In this document: one piece after another, positions 10,969 to 22,071 of the stretch | How positions within the stretch are numbered: position 1 is the first letter of the stretch | Layout: every line of letters begins with the position of its first letter | NCBI GenBank assembly: GCA_963422465.1 | Contig: OY730173.1 | Span: forward strand, 3,658,001-3,722,000 | DNA: 64,000 nt | Reading direction: 5' to 3' | Source: Lichina pygmaea | Taxonomy: Eukaryota > Ascomycota > Lichinomycetes > Lichinales > Lichinaceae | The notes under the pieces: model-generated | Told to the model about the DNA's origin: nothing | What the model saw: the letters and a program-made list of their open reading frames with translations, nothing else | The model's database searches: none | Made by a program: the position numbers and the translations under genes

Positions 10969-11451
10969 ATGGCCATCCTGTTCAGCCTGACAGACGACCA
11001 GGCGCAGTCGCTCCCCTCTTCGTTCGAGTCTCCCGGTGCGCGCCCTTTCCGCCTCGTGCCATGTCTCGCGGCCGCCACCATCGCCGGGACAGCGACGGCT
11101 GATGTCAGGGCTCGGCGGATGAAAACGCTTCATGGCGACGAGGTCCTGGAACCTGTCCCCTCAGCCGACGCTGGCATCGACTCTTCTGCCAATCGCGACA
11201 CGACAGCATCAGCTTCACCGCCTGCGCAGGATGTCGGCGGGCTGCAGGACGAACGCGCCTTTGTTCTCGAGAACACCCACTCGGATTCTACACAAGAGGG
11301 ACAGGTCGAAGGGAACCGGCCGCAGCAGACGAGTCCTTATTTCAGTCAGATGACTCGGGCACTTGGTTGCTACCCGTTCGTCTCTCCGCCTCCTTCAACG
11401 GCTCTACTCCATCGTAGGCCCGCCACTTTCTCCGCGTCGCGTGTGCGCTGA
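10969..11451 (+). CDS. Possible first exon of the F-box-like gene
   Basis: An ATG-started frame of about 160 codons (MAILFSLTDDQAQSLP) with GC-rich codon use like the genes nearby. It has no domain I recognise; it is Ser/Thr/Pro-rich and looks disordered. The F-box-like exon downstream opens in another frame after a stop at 11415-11417, so an intron would have to join them. I could not fix the splice sites. It may equally be a separate small gene or a chance frame. Confidence 0.35.
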   Translation: MAILFSLTDDQAQSLPSSFESPGARPFRLVPCLAAATIAGTATADVRARRMKTLHGDEVLEPVPSADAGIDSSANRDTTASASPPAQDVGGLQDERAFVLENTHSDSTQEGQVEGNRPQQTSPYFSQMTRALGCYPFVSPPPSTALLHRRPATFSASRVR

Positions 11452-12642
11452 CCCAGCGGCTGGGTTTGCTTAGAATTATCTCGGAGATCACCCGATCCAT
11501 CGACCTCATCACCTTGCACGAGCTGTCTATGACATGCCACCAAGTACGTGCTGATCTTCTGCTTTACCGTTCACAGCTCGTCAAGCAGACCTTGTGTTGC
11601 GAGTACGAGTCTTTTCGCGTGCCCGCGCCGCTACACCGTGGTCGGCTCGCCGCCATGGCGGCCACCATGAAATCAAGTGGAACCGCATCGCTTGATCAGT
11701 CCGACCACGCCGGCTTGCGGAGAGGTCGATGTGCGAGGGATCTAGTGGGCCCATGTCGAAACTGCGCGGTAGTGATCTGCCGGGTAGGTTTACCGTCTTT
11801 CCTGTCCCCCCTCTCTCTACGTATCTCTCCCGTAGGTCTCAAGAGAGCTACGGAGTAGAGACGGGGACGTTGAGGGGCCCATCGAATCGCAGCTGATGAA
11901 AGCCCGATGCCTGGCAATCCAAAATCAGAATTGCATAAGCAAACCACCTTCGTCGAGAGTGCTCAAAGAGCGTCACCGTCGCCTCTGTCCGACATGCCTG
12001 TCCGTTCCCATCTCACAGCACACGCTCGCTCCCCGCGAGCTGCTCGAACACCGTGCCACCGCTCCGGCGACACCGCGCGAACCGTGCTGCTGCCCCGACC
12101 GGGTGTGGCTGTGCGAGCTATGCGGCCAACACCGGCGGAACACCGACAAGAATTACAAGCAGGTGTGGATCTGGCGGAGTCGGTATAGCACGCACCTCGG
12201 TGGCATCGGAACCGGGATTGGGAACGGCGCCGAGGGAGTCAAGTGCGGGCGCGGCATCAACTGTCTGGCCGTGCGCGAGGTCGAGGTCGAGGTGGACGGC
12301 GAAGGCGAGAACGTGGCAGCCTACGTCGAAGACGCCTCGGCCACGCCGACCGAGCCGACGGACGTGAGCGACACGACGGTAGACGGCAGCAAGAAGACGG
12401 GCTACCTGCACCACGAGATTGAAGGCATCGGCGGCCGGGTCAAGAAAAAGGTCACGGCTCGCGTCAGGGTGGGCGCCGTAGTCGATGAGTACGAAGACGA
12501 AGGCGAGAGCATCAACCTTTTGGCGCGCGAGGCGCGTGGCGAGAAGCGCAGCTGGTGCGGCTGGTGCGAGCGTGTCGTGCCGGGCCCGAACGACATGGGA
12601 GACCTAGCTGCACATTGGACGGACGTATATGGCCGCACATGA
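11418..12642 (+). CDS. F-box-like, Cys-rich fungal protein
   Basis: Two exons are clear. The first, ending at 11783, encodes LLRIISEITRSIDLITLHELSMTCHQVRADLL, an F-box-like helix pattern, then CRNCAVVICR. An intron at 11784-11928 (GTAGGT...CAG, 145 nt, with a CTGAT branch-point-like site) joins CR to NCISKPPSSRVLKERHRRLCPTC. The protein continues through CCCPDRVWLCELCGQH and ends at 12642 with CGWCERVVPG nearby. The repeated C-x2-C pairs suggest zinc binding. F-box proteins usually present substrates to SCF ubiquitin ligases; that role is inferred here. The layout matches a widespread uncharacterised fungal family I remember. The start is unresolved (see 10969-11451). The stop is about 190 bp from the convergent ten1 stop. 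Confidence 0.62.
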
Positions 12643-12833
12643 ACAGGCGATGTCTGTTTCCCAGATCCCCAGATCCCCAGATCCCCAGCCATGACGGTCA
12701 GACGGAGCCGCAGCATTTGCCGCTGGCGAGCGTCAACGTGATCGCCATCGTGTTCCATACCCATCGCGAGAAGAGTGGGAAATGTCGAGGAGGCCCAACT
12801 GAAAGATACGGCTACCCCTGCGACACTAAACCG

Positions 12834-13383
12834 TCATCTGACGGCCAATCGGCGCTCCATGTCTTTCCGATCCTGCAGCGTCGTCTCGTACTCTCGAACT
12901 CGAACTGCGCCGGCCGACCAGAGCATCACAGCCTGCACATGGACGACCGTCGACGGCAGCGGCCCGGTCTTGCCCTTCTCCGGCCGACCCGTGCTACGCT
13001 GAACCCCGCCCCCTTCCGCTGTCGCAGGAGGCTCTATGCGCGTCACGTACCCGGTCACGTTGATCCACTCACCGACGCTCGTGTCTGTAGACACGATGGT
13101 CTCGAGCAGAAGATCAATGTCAACCAATGCCGATACCGCCGGTTTCGACGACCTCGGCACGTCATGACGTAAATGTAGCCTGCCCGATTGGACGTCATAC
13201 ATCTGAGCGCTATCCATTGCAGACCTGTCAGCGTGACTTGGTAAGACGTGTATAACCCCGGGGACGGACTAGGCTTCCAACAGACCAGCCTAGGAATCGG
13301 ACCTTGTCGCCGACAACGGCGTCGTGAAGGTCGGAAAGAAAAATCAGACGCGCAGGGATGGGGCCCAGGTTGCGCCCGCTCAT
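12834..13383 (-). CDS. ten1: Ten1, CST telomere-capping complex subunit
   Basis: Predicted 162 residues from two exons (13286-13383 and 12834-13224) joined across a 61-nt GT-AG intron. Exon 1 encodes MSGRNLGPIPARLIFLSDL and ends in VRFLGW; exon 2 resumes SAMDSAQMYDVQSGRLHLRHD. ALVDIDLLLETI, VGEWINVTGYV and VHVQAVMLWSAG are the OB-fold signatures I know from fungal Ten1. Ten1 works with Stn1 to cap the telomeric G-overhang and to help lagging-strand fill-in. I chose ATG 13383 because it places GPIPARLIFLSDL at the usual N-terminus; the upstream frame adds a few non-conserved residues. It is head-to-head with IMP3 over 549 bp and convergent with the F-box-like gene. Confidence 0.82.
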
Positions 13384-13932
13384 CGATGCTCCTTGATAGC
13401 CTCCAGGCACTCATCTGCCAGCGACAAGTCTCAGGCATGCTGTTAGATAGCCGCCGGGATTCACCAACGGAACATAATCTGCCCTTCGAATACCAGAACG
13501 TACGGAGTACGGAGCACTATGAACGTATGTACGGAGTACTTCCGTACGGGAGTACACTGTTACTCGTACATGGTATGAGTCGCAAAAGTCATAAGTGATG
13601 TGATAGAATCAATATTTCTCTGCGGGACTATAGTCACATCACTAATGACTAGATGGACCTACTCAAAGTCACTTCTTCCCATGACCGTACACAGGCTTGT
13701 GTCATGCCGCTATACGGTACGGAGTACTTATGTACGGAAGTACGATACACTTAGTAAGCCCACCTTGCGTACCTAGCTCTCCCGAGTCCTGTTCTTGGGT
13801 CGGCTTCCAGCCGTATGCAGCTAAACGTGACGACAGACATCGTCAAAAGTCTTTGTCAGGAACATCACCTCTCAGCTCCATTGATATTGTCACCTCTGCA
13901 AAGAGTAGAAGGCGTACCAAGGCGTAGCAAGC
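13384..13932. promoter_or_regulatory. Divergent ten1/IMP3 promoter region with GTACGGAGTAC repeats
   Basis: This 549-bp spacer separates two divergent start codons and should hold both promoters. It contains several near-palindromic GTACGGAGTAC motifs: about 13500-13516, 13530-13541, and 13717-13728, with GTACTTCCGTAC-type variants beside them. The same motif recurs at 10503 and 18380. No TATA box is obvious. Confidence 0.5.
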
Positions 13933-14901
13933 ATGGTCCGAAAGCTGAAATATCATGAGCAGAAGTAAGTCCCCACTGCCCCTCTAACCCACTGCGCAGG
14001 ATGATTCCAGCACCAACTCGAGCACCCATCTAATCAGTCGACAGATTGCTCAAGAAGGTCGATCTCATCACCTATCCATCAGATGCCGGACATCGCGATG
14101 CCAAGATCATACGACGCTACATGATCCAAAAGCCGGACGACTACAGCAAGTACAATCGCATATGTGGGAAGGTTCGACGTCTGGCACATCTGTTGTCGTT
14201 GTTGGATGCGAGCGACCCGACCAGAAGAAAATTCGAGGATCTGCTCCTAGAGAAACTGTGGGACATCGGAGTTCTTGGAATAGGTTTGTACTCTCCTGTT
14301 GCCTCTTGGGGGAGGCTAGGGTTGAGAGAGCGGATGTCTGCCAGCGTGTATGCTGATGTTGGGGTCTAGGAGGAGGTGGAAAGGGCAAGCTCAGCGATGT
14401 TGAGCGCAGAGTGACCGTCGCCGCTTTTGCAAGGAGGAGGTTGCCAATTGTCATGACCCGGCTGAAGATGAGTGAGACTGTACAGGCTGTGAGTTTGGCT
14501 CGGATTCTAGCCTGTTTTATCAGATCCTTGTTCATACTTCGATGGCCCAGGTCGATGCGGCATTGCGTGTTTGTTTGCTCCTCAACGGGGTTTTCATATC
14601 GTCTCTGCAGTACCGCATATCACAGAGAGGCTGCTGACAGATCAGGCAACAAAATTCATCGAACAAGGGCATGTCAGAGTCGGACCAGAAGTAATTACAG
14701 ATCCGGCATATCTCGTCACACGGTGAGTGTTCTGATGTAATTCTGCTACTTGCAGCCAGTGGCAACCCGACACTAGGCAATCACTGACACAATCTCCGGT
14801 CCAGGAACATGGAGGATTTCCTTACGTGGGTCGACTCATCCAAGATCAAAAGGACGATTTTGAAATATAGAAACAACGCGGATGATTTTGAATTGCTATG
14901 A
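13933..14901 (+). CDS. IMP3: IMP3, U3 small nucleolar ribonucleoprotein
   Basis: Five exons (13933-13964, 14045-14283, 14370-14488, 14646-14722, 14805-14901) give 187 residues, close to the ~183 of yeast and human IMP3. All four introns are GT-AG and 80-157 nt long. The N-terminus [17 protein letters not shown], then [47 protein letters not shown], and the S4-type RNA-binding segment [23 protein letters not shown] are all characteristic. It ends [18 protein letters not shown]...DDFELL. IMP3 sits in the SSU processome in the nucleolus and promotes U3 pairing with pre-rRNA during 18S maturation. The reading frame stays open across every junction. Confidence 0.95.
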
Positions 14902-15945
14902 GTTACCGGGTTTCATTCAAGCGTGGAGTGGGGCTAAGGCCTGGGGAGGCTCAGTCTTGAGAGCTGCTTTGTTCTGTGGTACTGGAGCCGACATGATAGG
15001 TCGTGTTAAGATGAGTGGTCTGGTCTACGTGCACAGTTGATATGAAACGCATGGACCACGAGCGCCAAGTCTTGTCTGCTATGATGGATGTCCTAAATCA
15101 AGATGTCATCTTGCCATCTCGAGGAGGAAAGACGTACAGTACCAGTCACGAAGACAAGGAGCAAGTTATTCCCAAAAGTATTGTCCATGTACAGTACCCC
15201 ACCGGGTTCACGGCCCACTATTGCTCGCGCTGGCTAGGTTAGTGGTGTTGAACAGCTGGCACCTTGGGCGTTTGAATCCACCGATGAGGTGATCTATGCT
15301 TATAGTTCCTCTCTTATCTGACGGCCCGGGATTACTGAGCTTTAGGTCTTGGCCGGTACTCTGTGACCACGGCTGCTGTCTGCTATTCTTGTCGAACCCG
15401 ACCACGAACAATTACGGCCACAGTCACAATTTCGTTGGACGTCGGACCGGAACGGGACGATGCCGGTCCGGAGGCTGGCTGACTAATTCAACAACGGCTG
15501 TCAAGATGTCATGGCGATTGCTCCCACGGGGCCGCTCTTGCCGAGACATGCGACTTTGCAAGTGCGCTTTCAATTGACATACATAGGGTAGAAGCAATGC
15601 AGCTTCTGCCGGTTTTTACGTCAACATCTCCAAAGGGGCAGGACCAATCAATGAGCCCGCTAATGGCAAGGTCATCAGAGTGATGGCAATACAGGAAAGA
15701 AGCGGAGGTCTTTAAAGGCAGCAGCTGCCCCAAATGGCTTCCATGTGTCTGGCCACGAACGGATACCACCAGCATAGAGAAGGTGGAGGAAGAGATTATC
15801 CATACAACCCATCAGCTGGCTGGCATCAGCTTTCGTTTCGGCTGAAGGATTGCATGATCATCATTCTGATCCCGCTATCTCCATCTTATTCCGTGACGTC
15901 TAGTCTTAGGCTACATGCCAGTCACTTCTCTCCATTACTAGGGTC
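14902..15945. other. Spacer after IMP3
   Basis: About 1 kb with only short frames on either strand and no domain, repeat or RNA gene I could recognise. It presumably holds the IMP3 3' UTR and the upstream region of the next gene. Confidence 0.5.
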
Positions 15946-17495
15946 ATGGCGGAGTCGATAGAGTCGTCATTGGACATCGGCGATCCCGCCCTGCCGACAG
16001 AGCTAGTCGCCGGGTGCCACCAACTTACGTCGTCAACCGTGATTCCTCCGCCGACGAATCCCGCATTGGAAATGGCAACTCAGGGTGACATTTCACTAAG
16101 GGTATTCCTCGCGAGCACGGGAGAGAGCTTCGAGAGCCGCCAAAGAAACGAGTCGCAAAGTCTGACCTTGATCTCGTTCACTAGGACATCACGAACATCA
16201 CGAACGCCCAGAAAAGAACCATCTCTGCTCTAGATTCCCCTGTTGTGATGGCATCTGGACGACAAGACGCCGCGGCGCAAGAATCTGGTCAAAGTTCTGG
16301 AGGCAAAGATCCAAAATCCCAATCAAAGCATTCGCCAGAGCGACAAAGTGCTCGCGGCCACCTTTGGAAGAGAGTACGGAGAGGCCGAAAGCGTCGTGGT
16401 TCTACGCCGCCTCGCGAGAAGCAGGACCAGGGAGGACAAGCCGGGCAGGACTGCCAGGAACAAGACAGGGCGTCGCACGCTATCTTTCTGGGTGACCACG
16501 AAGAGGAGACGACTGTACAGATACGAGCAGCACGAGCTCTCCCACCAGATCCTGAGGTCCGCGGCAGCTGGTGGCTACACTTGTGGCTTGTTGCAGATTG
16601 TGGCGCTGCGATCGCCGGGATAAACGAGGAGTGGGAAGAGCTCGACATCAACATTCACGGGCAGGGAGATGGACCTTTGCGGACATGGTCGAAAACATAT
16701 CTTGGCAGATTCCCGGGTCTTTCTCTACTAAGAGAGCACGCGAGGCTCTACTGGGAGCGGCGACCTGAGATTATGGGAGCCGAAGAGGGCATTGCCGGCT
16801 TGTTGGCCGATGGCCGCTCGCTCCTGCTCGTCTGCGATGGGGCCCACGACCCTGATGTCATACGCCCGCGGCTCGTCAACAGCGCCCTGAACGAGACGCA
16901 AATCGGCGACGGATGGAGGGCGTACCGGTTCGGCCAGCAGAATTATCTAGTGCGAATGCCGTCGCGCAGCGCAGCCAACGCGGCGGCGTACACGTCGGTA
17001 CCCCTTTGCGAGCAGAATTTCTCCCTGATGCCGTACGTACCGGACGATCGACGCTGCTTCTACCTGCTCGAGAAAAACCTCTTCTGGGTGTCGTCTCTCG
17101 TCGAGGCGATCCGCGACGCCCTGCCGGGCCACCCCTTCTACGCGAGCTACGGTACGCGACGGAGGGGCCGGCTCATCGTCGTGCTCATCTACTTTGCGCG
17201 TCCACCGGGCATCCGCAAGGCCATCCTACCGGTGCCGCGAAAGGAACGCAGGAAAGTCCACTCCCCGACACTCTCCGAGACCGACAAACGCAAGTCGTCG
17301 CCGCCGTCAAGTCCAGAGCCCTATGATCCCATCTCGCCTCCGAACAGACCGTATCTCGCCTGGCTCCTGCCCATCGACTCTGAGCGTCGCTGTCTGCTCT
17401 GCTCGATTCGACATCGCATCGGTCATTGCCAAACCGCGACGGCCGTCCAGTCGCCCTTTACCCTGGTCGATAATCCGATGATCCGGAGTCTATGA
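15946..17495 (+). CDS. Unrecognised protein gene, exon structure uncertain
   Basis: The main frame runs from ATG 16248 to the stop ending at 17495 (415 residues) with GC-rich host-like codon use. The N-terminal third is Gln/Lys/Arg-rich. The middle (GSWWLHLWLVADCG, EEWEELDINIHG, DGWRAYRFGQQNYLVRMP) looks like a folded domain. The C-terminus has a short Cys/His cluster (CLLCSIRHRIGHC). An upstream ATG frame (15946-16233, MAESIESSLDIGDPALP) could be an earlier exon. A competing frame at about 16260-16500 (DKTPRRKNLVKVLEAKIQ) also looks protein-like, so an intron or a frameshift may be present. I cannot assign a function. It may be a lineage-specific gene or a decaying one. Confidence 0.42.
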
Positions 17496-17504
17496 GACGG
17501 GGGG

Positions 17505-17870
17505 TTGTCGATGTCTGTGTCTGTGTCTGTGTCTGTCTCTGTCTCTGTCACGGGGAGGGTCTACGCCAGTCTAAAGCCGGGGCTACCGTGTCGATGATGG
17601 GATTCCTGTCTCTTTCCTTCGTCCTTGTCGTTATTGTTTCTGCCTCCTGTTGTACTTGCTGTCGTCCATTCCATACATCCATCATCGTCCGTTCCGTCAT
17701 CCATTCCATCCATCCACTGTTATCATTCATTCCCTCGTCCATCTTCCCTCTCGGCCCGTTCGTTCCCATCCATTCCCTCCGCCTCTAGCCCATTCTCTCC
17801 GATCCATTTCCCCCACCTCTAGCCCATTCTGTCCCCTTCATTTCCCCCTCTAGCCCATTTCTTTCCCATC
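17505..17870. repeat. Microsatellite and pyrimidine-rich tract
   Basis: A (GTCTGT)n-type run at 17505-17548 is followed by a strongly C/T-rich strand to about 17870. That includes imperfect copies of a CCTCTAGCCCATTCT-type unit after 17785. The tract lies downstream of the unrecognised gene and has no credible coding content. Confidence 0.7.
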
Positions 17871-18019
17871 CGTTTGTGTTGCGGCCACAGGGCTGAGCCT
17901 GGCTTAGTCAGTATTGTTAGTCAGCTAGATAGGGGCCCATATACGGTAGCCCTCGGGTCCGTGAGGGCGTCAATGACAGTCATCTTCTCCCCGCTCAGAG
18001 CAGGCCATTGCCTTGTAGC

Positions 18020-18111
18020 TCCAGCGGACACCTTTACTTCGTAAAGATGTCCCGACCGAGCTTGCGAGAGTGGGTGGTACGTAACGTACGGGAGTACCTC
18101 CTCGGCACGGG
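18020..18111 (+). repeat. Solo terminal repeat of a P1-type pogo element
   Basis: These ~92 bp match the right terminal repeat of P1 (about 10425-10502). Both share GGACACCTTTAC, TGTCCCGACCGA, GAGTGGGTGGTAC and CCTCCTCGGCACGGG, then the TA target site (18112-18113). No partner repeat or transposase is visible nearby. It lies about 420 bp upstream of the SEC9 start codon. Confidence 0.75.
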
Positions 18112-18532
18112 TACCGTAACGGTAGTGTGGATCACTCGTATGTCTCGAATGTCTATGGTAGCTAGGGCAGGTGCGGCATCTACCACAGCTACTCAACAAT
18201 ACCACAAAAGTTAAGAGAAGTCTACTCGTACAGTGATAGTGCAGATGTACGTATGTAAAGGAATCAGATAGACCCACAAACTGACTATTTTGTCGTTGTG
18301 CTGTGAAGTTATACGTATGGTTATTCAGCATCCACCACACGTGCCACAGTCCCCCGGACTTTCGTGCTGCACTACCGTACCGGTACGGAGTACGGAGTAC
18401 ATACAGTACGTACGTAGCATCGTTATCAAACACTCCCGACATCCATCTAGACCTCATCCTCCCAGAGCCACAACCACAGTAGTCATCCGGAACATACTCC
18501 AAGCCGGCGAAGCTCTACTCCACATTGCAGTC

Positions 18533-19032
18533 ATGGGCAAGTTCGGCTTTGGCAAGAAGGGCGGTGATGGCGACGAGGACTCCAGCCGGTCATCGCTGTT
18601 CGGCTCACGCTCGTCCAAGAGTGGCTCCAAAACCGCAGCATCCTCGAATCCCTACGCCCAACCTCAGAGCACGCCAGATCCGTACACTCAGAAGACCAAT
18701 CCGTACGGCGGAGTGACCAAGGGACCCTTAGATCAAGGTCCGTCGTCGGCGCAGGGTGCGCCTCCGCCACCGTACGCGGGGAACGGCGACAGTTACGGGA
18801 GCAATGCAGGCGGCCATGGGTCGGGCCGGCCGGCGGAATCCAGATACGGTGGAAACAGATACGACGGAGGTGGCGCATACGGGCAAGAGTCACGATATCG
18901 TGGTGGTGGAGCTGCAGGTGGAGCTGACGTTGGTGGCTACGGCGGGCTCGGTGGCACTATAAGCAACGACACGAACGAGCCGGATAGCAACCGGGATGCG
19001 CTATTCGGCGGGGCCCAGGACCGTCAGCAACA

Positions 19033-19064
<32 letters not shown>

Positions 19065-20041
19065 GCTCGCAGTTGCCAACGCCCAACGGCCAGCCCGGCG
19101 GCGGCTACGGAGCGAGCGACGGCTACGCCGGCGGCGGCGCCGGTGGCGACGCCGGCTACGGGACCTACGGCGAGGACAGACAGCTCACGGCCGAGGAGGA
19201 GGAGGAGCAGGACGTGCAGGCGGCCAAGCAGCAGATCCGGCTGATGAAGCAACAGGACGTGGCCTCGACGCGGAACGCGCTACGGGTGGCGGCGCAGGCG
19301 GAGGAGACGGGTCGGGACACGCTCGAGCGACTGGCGGCGCAGGGCGAGCGGATCCACAACACGGAGAAGAACCTCGACCTGGCGACGAACCAGAACCGCG
19401 TCGCCGAGGAGCGGGCCAAAGAGCTGAAGACGCTGAACAAGAGCATGTTCGCCGTGCACGTGTCGAACCCGTTCACCAAGGCCAGCCGGCGGCAGCAGCG
19501 CGACGACGACGTCATCAACAAGCACCGGGCCGAGCGCGACCAGCGCGACCAGACCCGGGCCTCGGCCTTCGCGTCCAAGACCAGGGTCGAGGGCGCCTTC
19601 CACGACCTGCGGCCCGGCGATGCGGGCTACGACGCCAACAGGCAGAAGTCCCGGCTCGCCGAGCGCGCGCGCTACCAGTTCGAGGCCGACTCGGAGGACG
19701 ACGACATGGAGGACCAGATCGACCGCAACCTCGACTCGCTCGGCCACGTCGCCGGCCGGCTCAACGCCCTCGCTCGCGCCACCGGACGCGAGGTCGACGA
19801 GCAGAACAAGAACATTGACGTTATCATCTCGAAGGTGCGTTGTCTCCGTGCTCCTGCCCTACATCCGTCCAAGGTCTGGATGAAGCAAGCAGCGGTGCGG
19901 ATCCGTCGGGCTGTGTGCAAGCCTGCTGCGATATGACCCGTCAAGCTAACCTCGGCCTTCTTGTCCGGGGTCGACGTGCAGAGCGACCGTGTCGACGACC
20001 AAATCACCATGAACAGAGCCCGGCTCGACCGCATCCACTAG
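18533..20041 (+). CDS. SEC9: Sec9, SNAP-25-type t-SNARE
   Basis: Exons 18533-19834 and 19982-20041 are joined over a 147-nt intron (GTGCGT...GCAG) and give 453 residues. The N-terminal half is Gly/Tyr/Ser-rich and probably disordered, with NPYAQ-type repeats and a polyglutamine run of about 13-14 residues. The two SNARE helices are clear. The Qb helix includes ETGRDTLERLAAQGERIHNTEKNLD and the Qc helix includes REVDEQNKNIDVIISKSDRVDDQ, each with its zero-layer Gln. There is no membrane segment, as in Sec9/SNAP-25. It pairs with syntaxin (Sso) and Snc at the plasma membrane for exocytosis and hyphal growth. The 20-codon last exon supplies the end of the Qc helix. I chose ATG 18533 because MGKFGFGKKGG is a typical Sec9 start. 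Confidence 0.93.
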
Positions 20042-20385
20042 ATCGATCGACGCAGCGTGGCCCGGACAGGTCTCTACGTCCGATGTGGAAGATGTTCCGG
20101 TTGGTCCCTTACGAGGAGATGCCCCTTCCATGTTCACTTGTTCCTCCTGTGTCCTGGCGCATGCCAGCCAGTCCATGTTAGTTTCCGCCTCGTCTTTCGT
20201 TTCTCGTTTCTCTATCTCTCGTCTTGTCTCGTCATGCCTCGTCTCGCCTCAGGCTCAAAATCTCTGGTCCCTTGTCCTCGTAAGGAGTATCCCCTTCCCG
20301 CCTCTTCATGATCAGAATGAGGGCACCGACTGGAATACATCGTCCCGTCAGCACGCACAAACACCACAGTTGGCCCTGACGGGTA
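20042..20385. other. SEC9 downstream region
   Basis: A T/C-rich stretch with short CTCGTCTCG repeats and no gene. It presumably holds the SEC9 3' UTR, and it ends at the terminal repeat of P2. Confidence 0.5.
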
Positions 20386-21829
20386 CCCGTGCCTTGGAGG
20401 TACTTCGTACCTCCCCTCCCCTCGCTAGCTCGGTCGGGACACCCTTACGGAGTAAGGGTGTCCGCCACCTCAACGGTTTGGTCGCCTCAACGGTGCCCGC
20501 CCCCCTAAATCAACTTTGCAGTTCTATAACTTTGCAACAAAGTGACTAAATTGGAATCTGATTTGCTTATGTGATTTGTCTACTTCTCTAGTATAATCCC
20601 TGAAGTCGTAGAGCTCTTGCAATTCTTATAGCATTACTGAGAAACTATGACAACTGCTAGATGAAAGATAGATGCTTAGTAGACAAAATTTAGAACATCA
20701 ATAACTTCACAACAGACTGACCAAATTGTAACTTTTTTGAGCCTATCTAATTCTACACTAGATGCTCAATCAGAATCCAAGGTGTCACCTCCTCCGGATG
20801 TTCGTAGCATTATTGAGAGGTGATGTCAGTGGCCGTGGTTGCTGTTGTCGCTGTTGTCAACTCCGCTACCGCTGCCCCACCTTGCCCCACCAATCAGTCT
20901 GTTAGTCCTTGCTGCTTCTTTTACCTTGGCCACCGCTGCCTTCTCTGCTGCCTTTGCCACCTTTGCTTTCTTTTTTGCTTTAGCTATTGCAGCCTTCTCT
21001 GCTTTCTTTACTTCCTGTGTCTGAGCATGTTCCAGTCACTTTTCCTCCTTAATCTGTTATTTTTCTGCTACAGCTCAGGCTACACCAGAACTGATGGATC
21101 CGCTATTCTGAATCTGCCGGCAACTTGGTTTCTGGTGAACACTTCAAGCTGCTTCTGCTGCCTTTGTACAGCTGAGTTCTTCCTTAAGAACAATGTTCTC
21201 TGTTGTGTGGATAATACATGCTTGGCAATCTTTTCCAAATCCTCGGTGTAGGTAGGTGTGTCGGGGTCCAGCATGTTGCTAAGCTGTTATTTCAATGTAC
21301 GAATTGTAAGAGGTGGTGTGAACACCGGCTCAGAAGACTCTGCCTGTACTGGAGGGATGACTGGTTGTCAGAGCTCCATCTTTTTTTCTGTTTCTCTCTT
21401 TCTCTCGTAGCTTGTCCACCACTTTCTTTAGTCTGTACAGAATAGGGCCAGTCTCTGTGAACACAGAGAGAATGGTTGAAGACTTCAATGCCTTCTGTCA
21501 GATAGATCCAAGTGCCTCGAGGAATTCAACCTTGTTGAAGTCCATGCATCCTGTTCCCTTGATACGATTTTGAAGCTGTCGTACAGGAACATTGAACTTA
21601 TTGGCTAACTCTGGGATTGAAAATTCCTTGTCGGGGGAGATGGATCCTAGGGCCTCCTCGATACAAGCTTCAACTTCATTGTATGATTTAACCATGTTTT
21701 TGAGAAGTTGTGGTGGTTTTAAGACAATTTGATTATTTTGTGCGGGCACCGTTGAGGTGACCAAACTGTTGAGGTGGCGGACCGAGCTAGCGAGGGGAGG
21801 GGAGGTACGAAGTACCTCCAAGGCACGGG
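20386..21829 (-). mobile_element. P2: internally deleted pogo-type transposon
   Basis: It is bounded by long inverted repeats. The left starts CCCGTGCCTTGGAGG at 20386 after TA. The right ends at 21829 with the complement, and the similarity runs for about 110 bp, including CCGCCACCTCAACGG. Inside, on the minus strand from ATG 21695, is a helix-turn-helix start (MVKSYNEVEACIEEALGSIS...ELANKFNVPVRQLQNRIKG). It jumps straight to the post-catalytic region shared with P1 and then to a C-terminal piece at 21080-21274. A Lys/Ala-rich tail is at about 20840-21020. The DDE catalytic core is absent, so P2 could move only with help in trans. The right flank reads CA where TA is expected, so that target copy has changed. 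Confidence 0.8.
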
Positions 21830-22071
21830 CAGCTGATTTCTCCCGCCTGCTGCCTCGGCTACCGTAAGCCCCCGAGTGCCTCAAGAGTTCCACTGTACGT
21901 AACATGGAGGGATCTCAAGACTCCTCCATCTCCACGTACTGTAGCGCTGTCTACCGGGCTCGATCTTGCTCTCTGCCGTGTTTCATAGTGAATTTGCTGA
22001 ACAATCTAGCTCTACTAGCTTGTCATGCGCTGTGCTACTCTTGCTGTGGCAGCGTGTACAAGCCCGTAATA
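21830..22071. other. Spacer between P2 and P3
   Basis: About 240 bp in which I see no gene or repeat. It ends with the TA target site of P3 (22070-22071). Confidence 0.5.

Noticed and set aside
17600-17870. Short plus-strand frames rich in Ser, Pro, His and Ile
   Set aside because: They are translations of a pyrimidine-rich simple tract and show no domain.
20820-21251. Plus-strand Cys/Leu/Phe-rich frame of 143 codons
   Set aside because: It is the complement of the Lys/Ala-rich tail of the P2 transposase.
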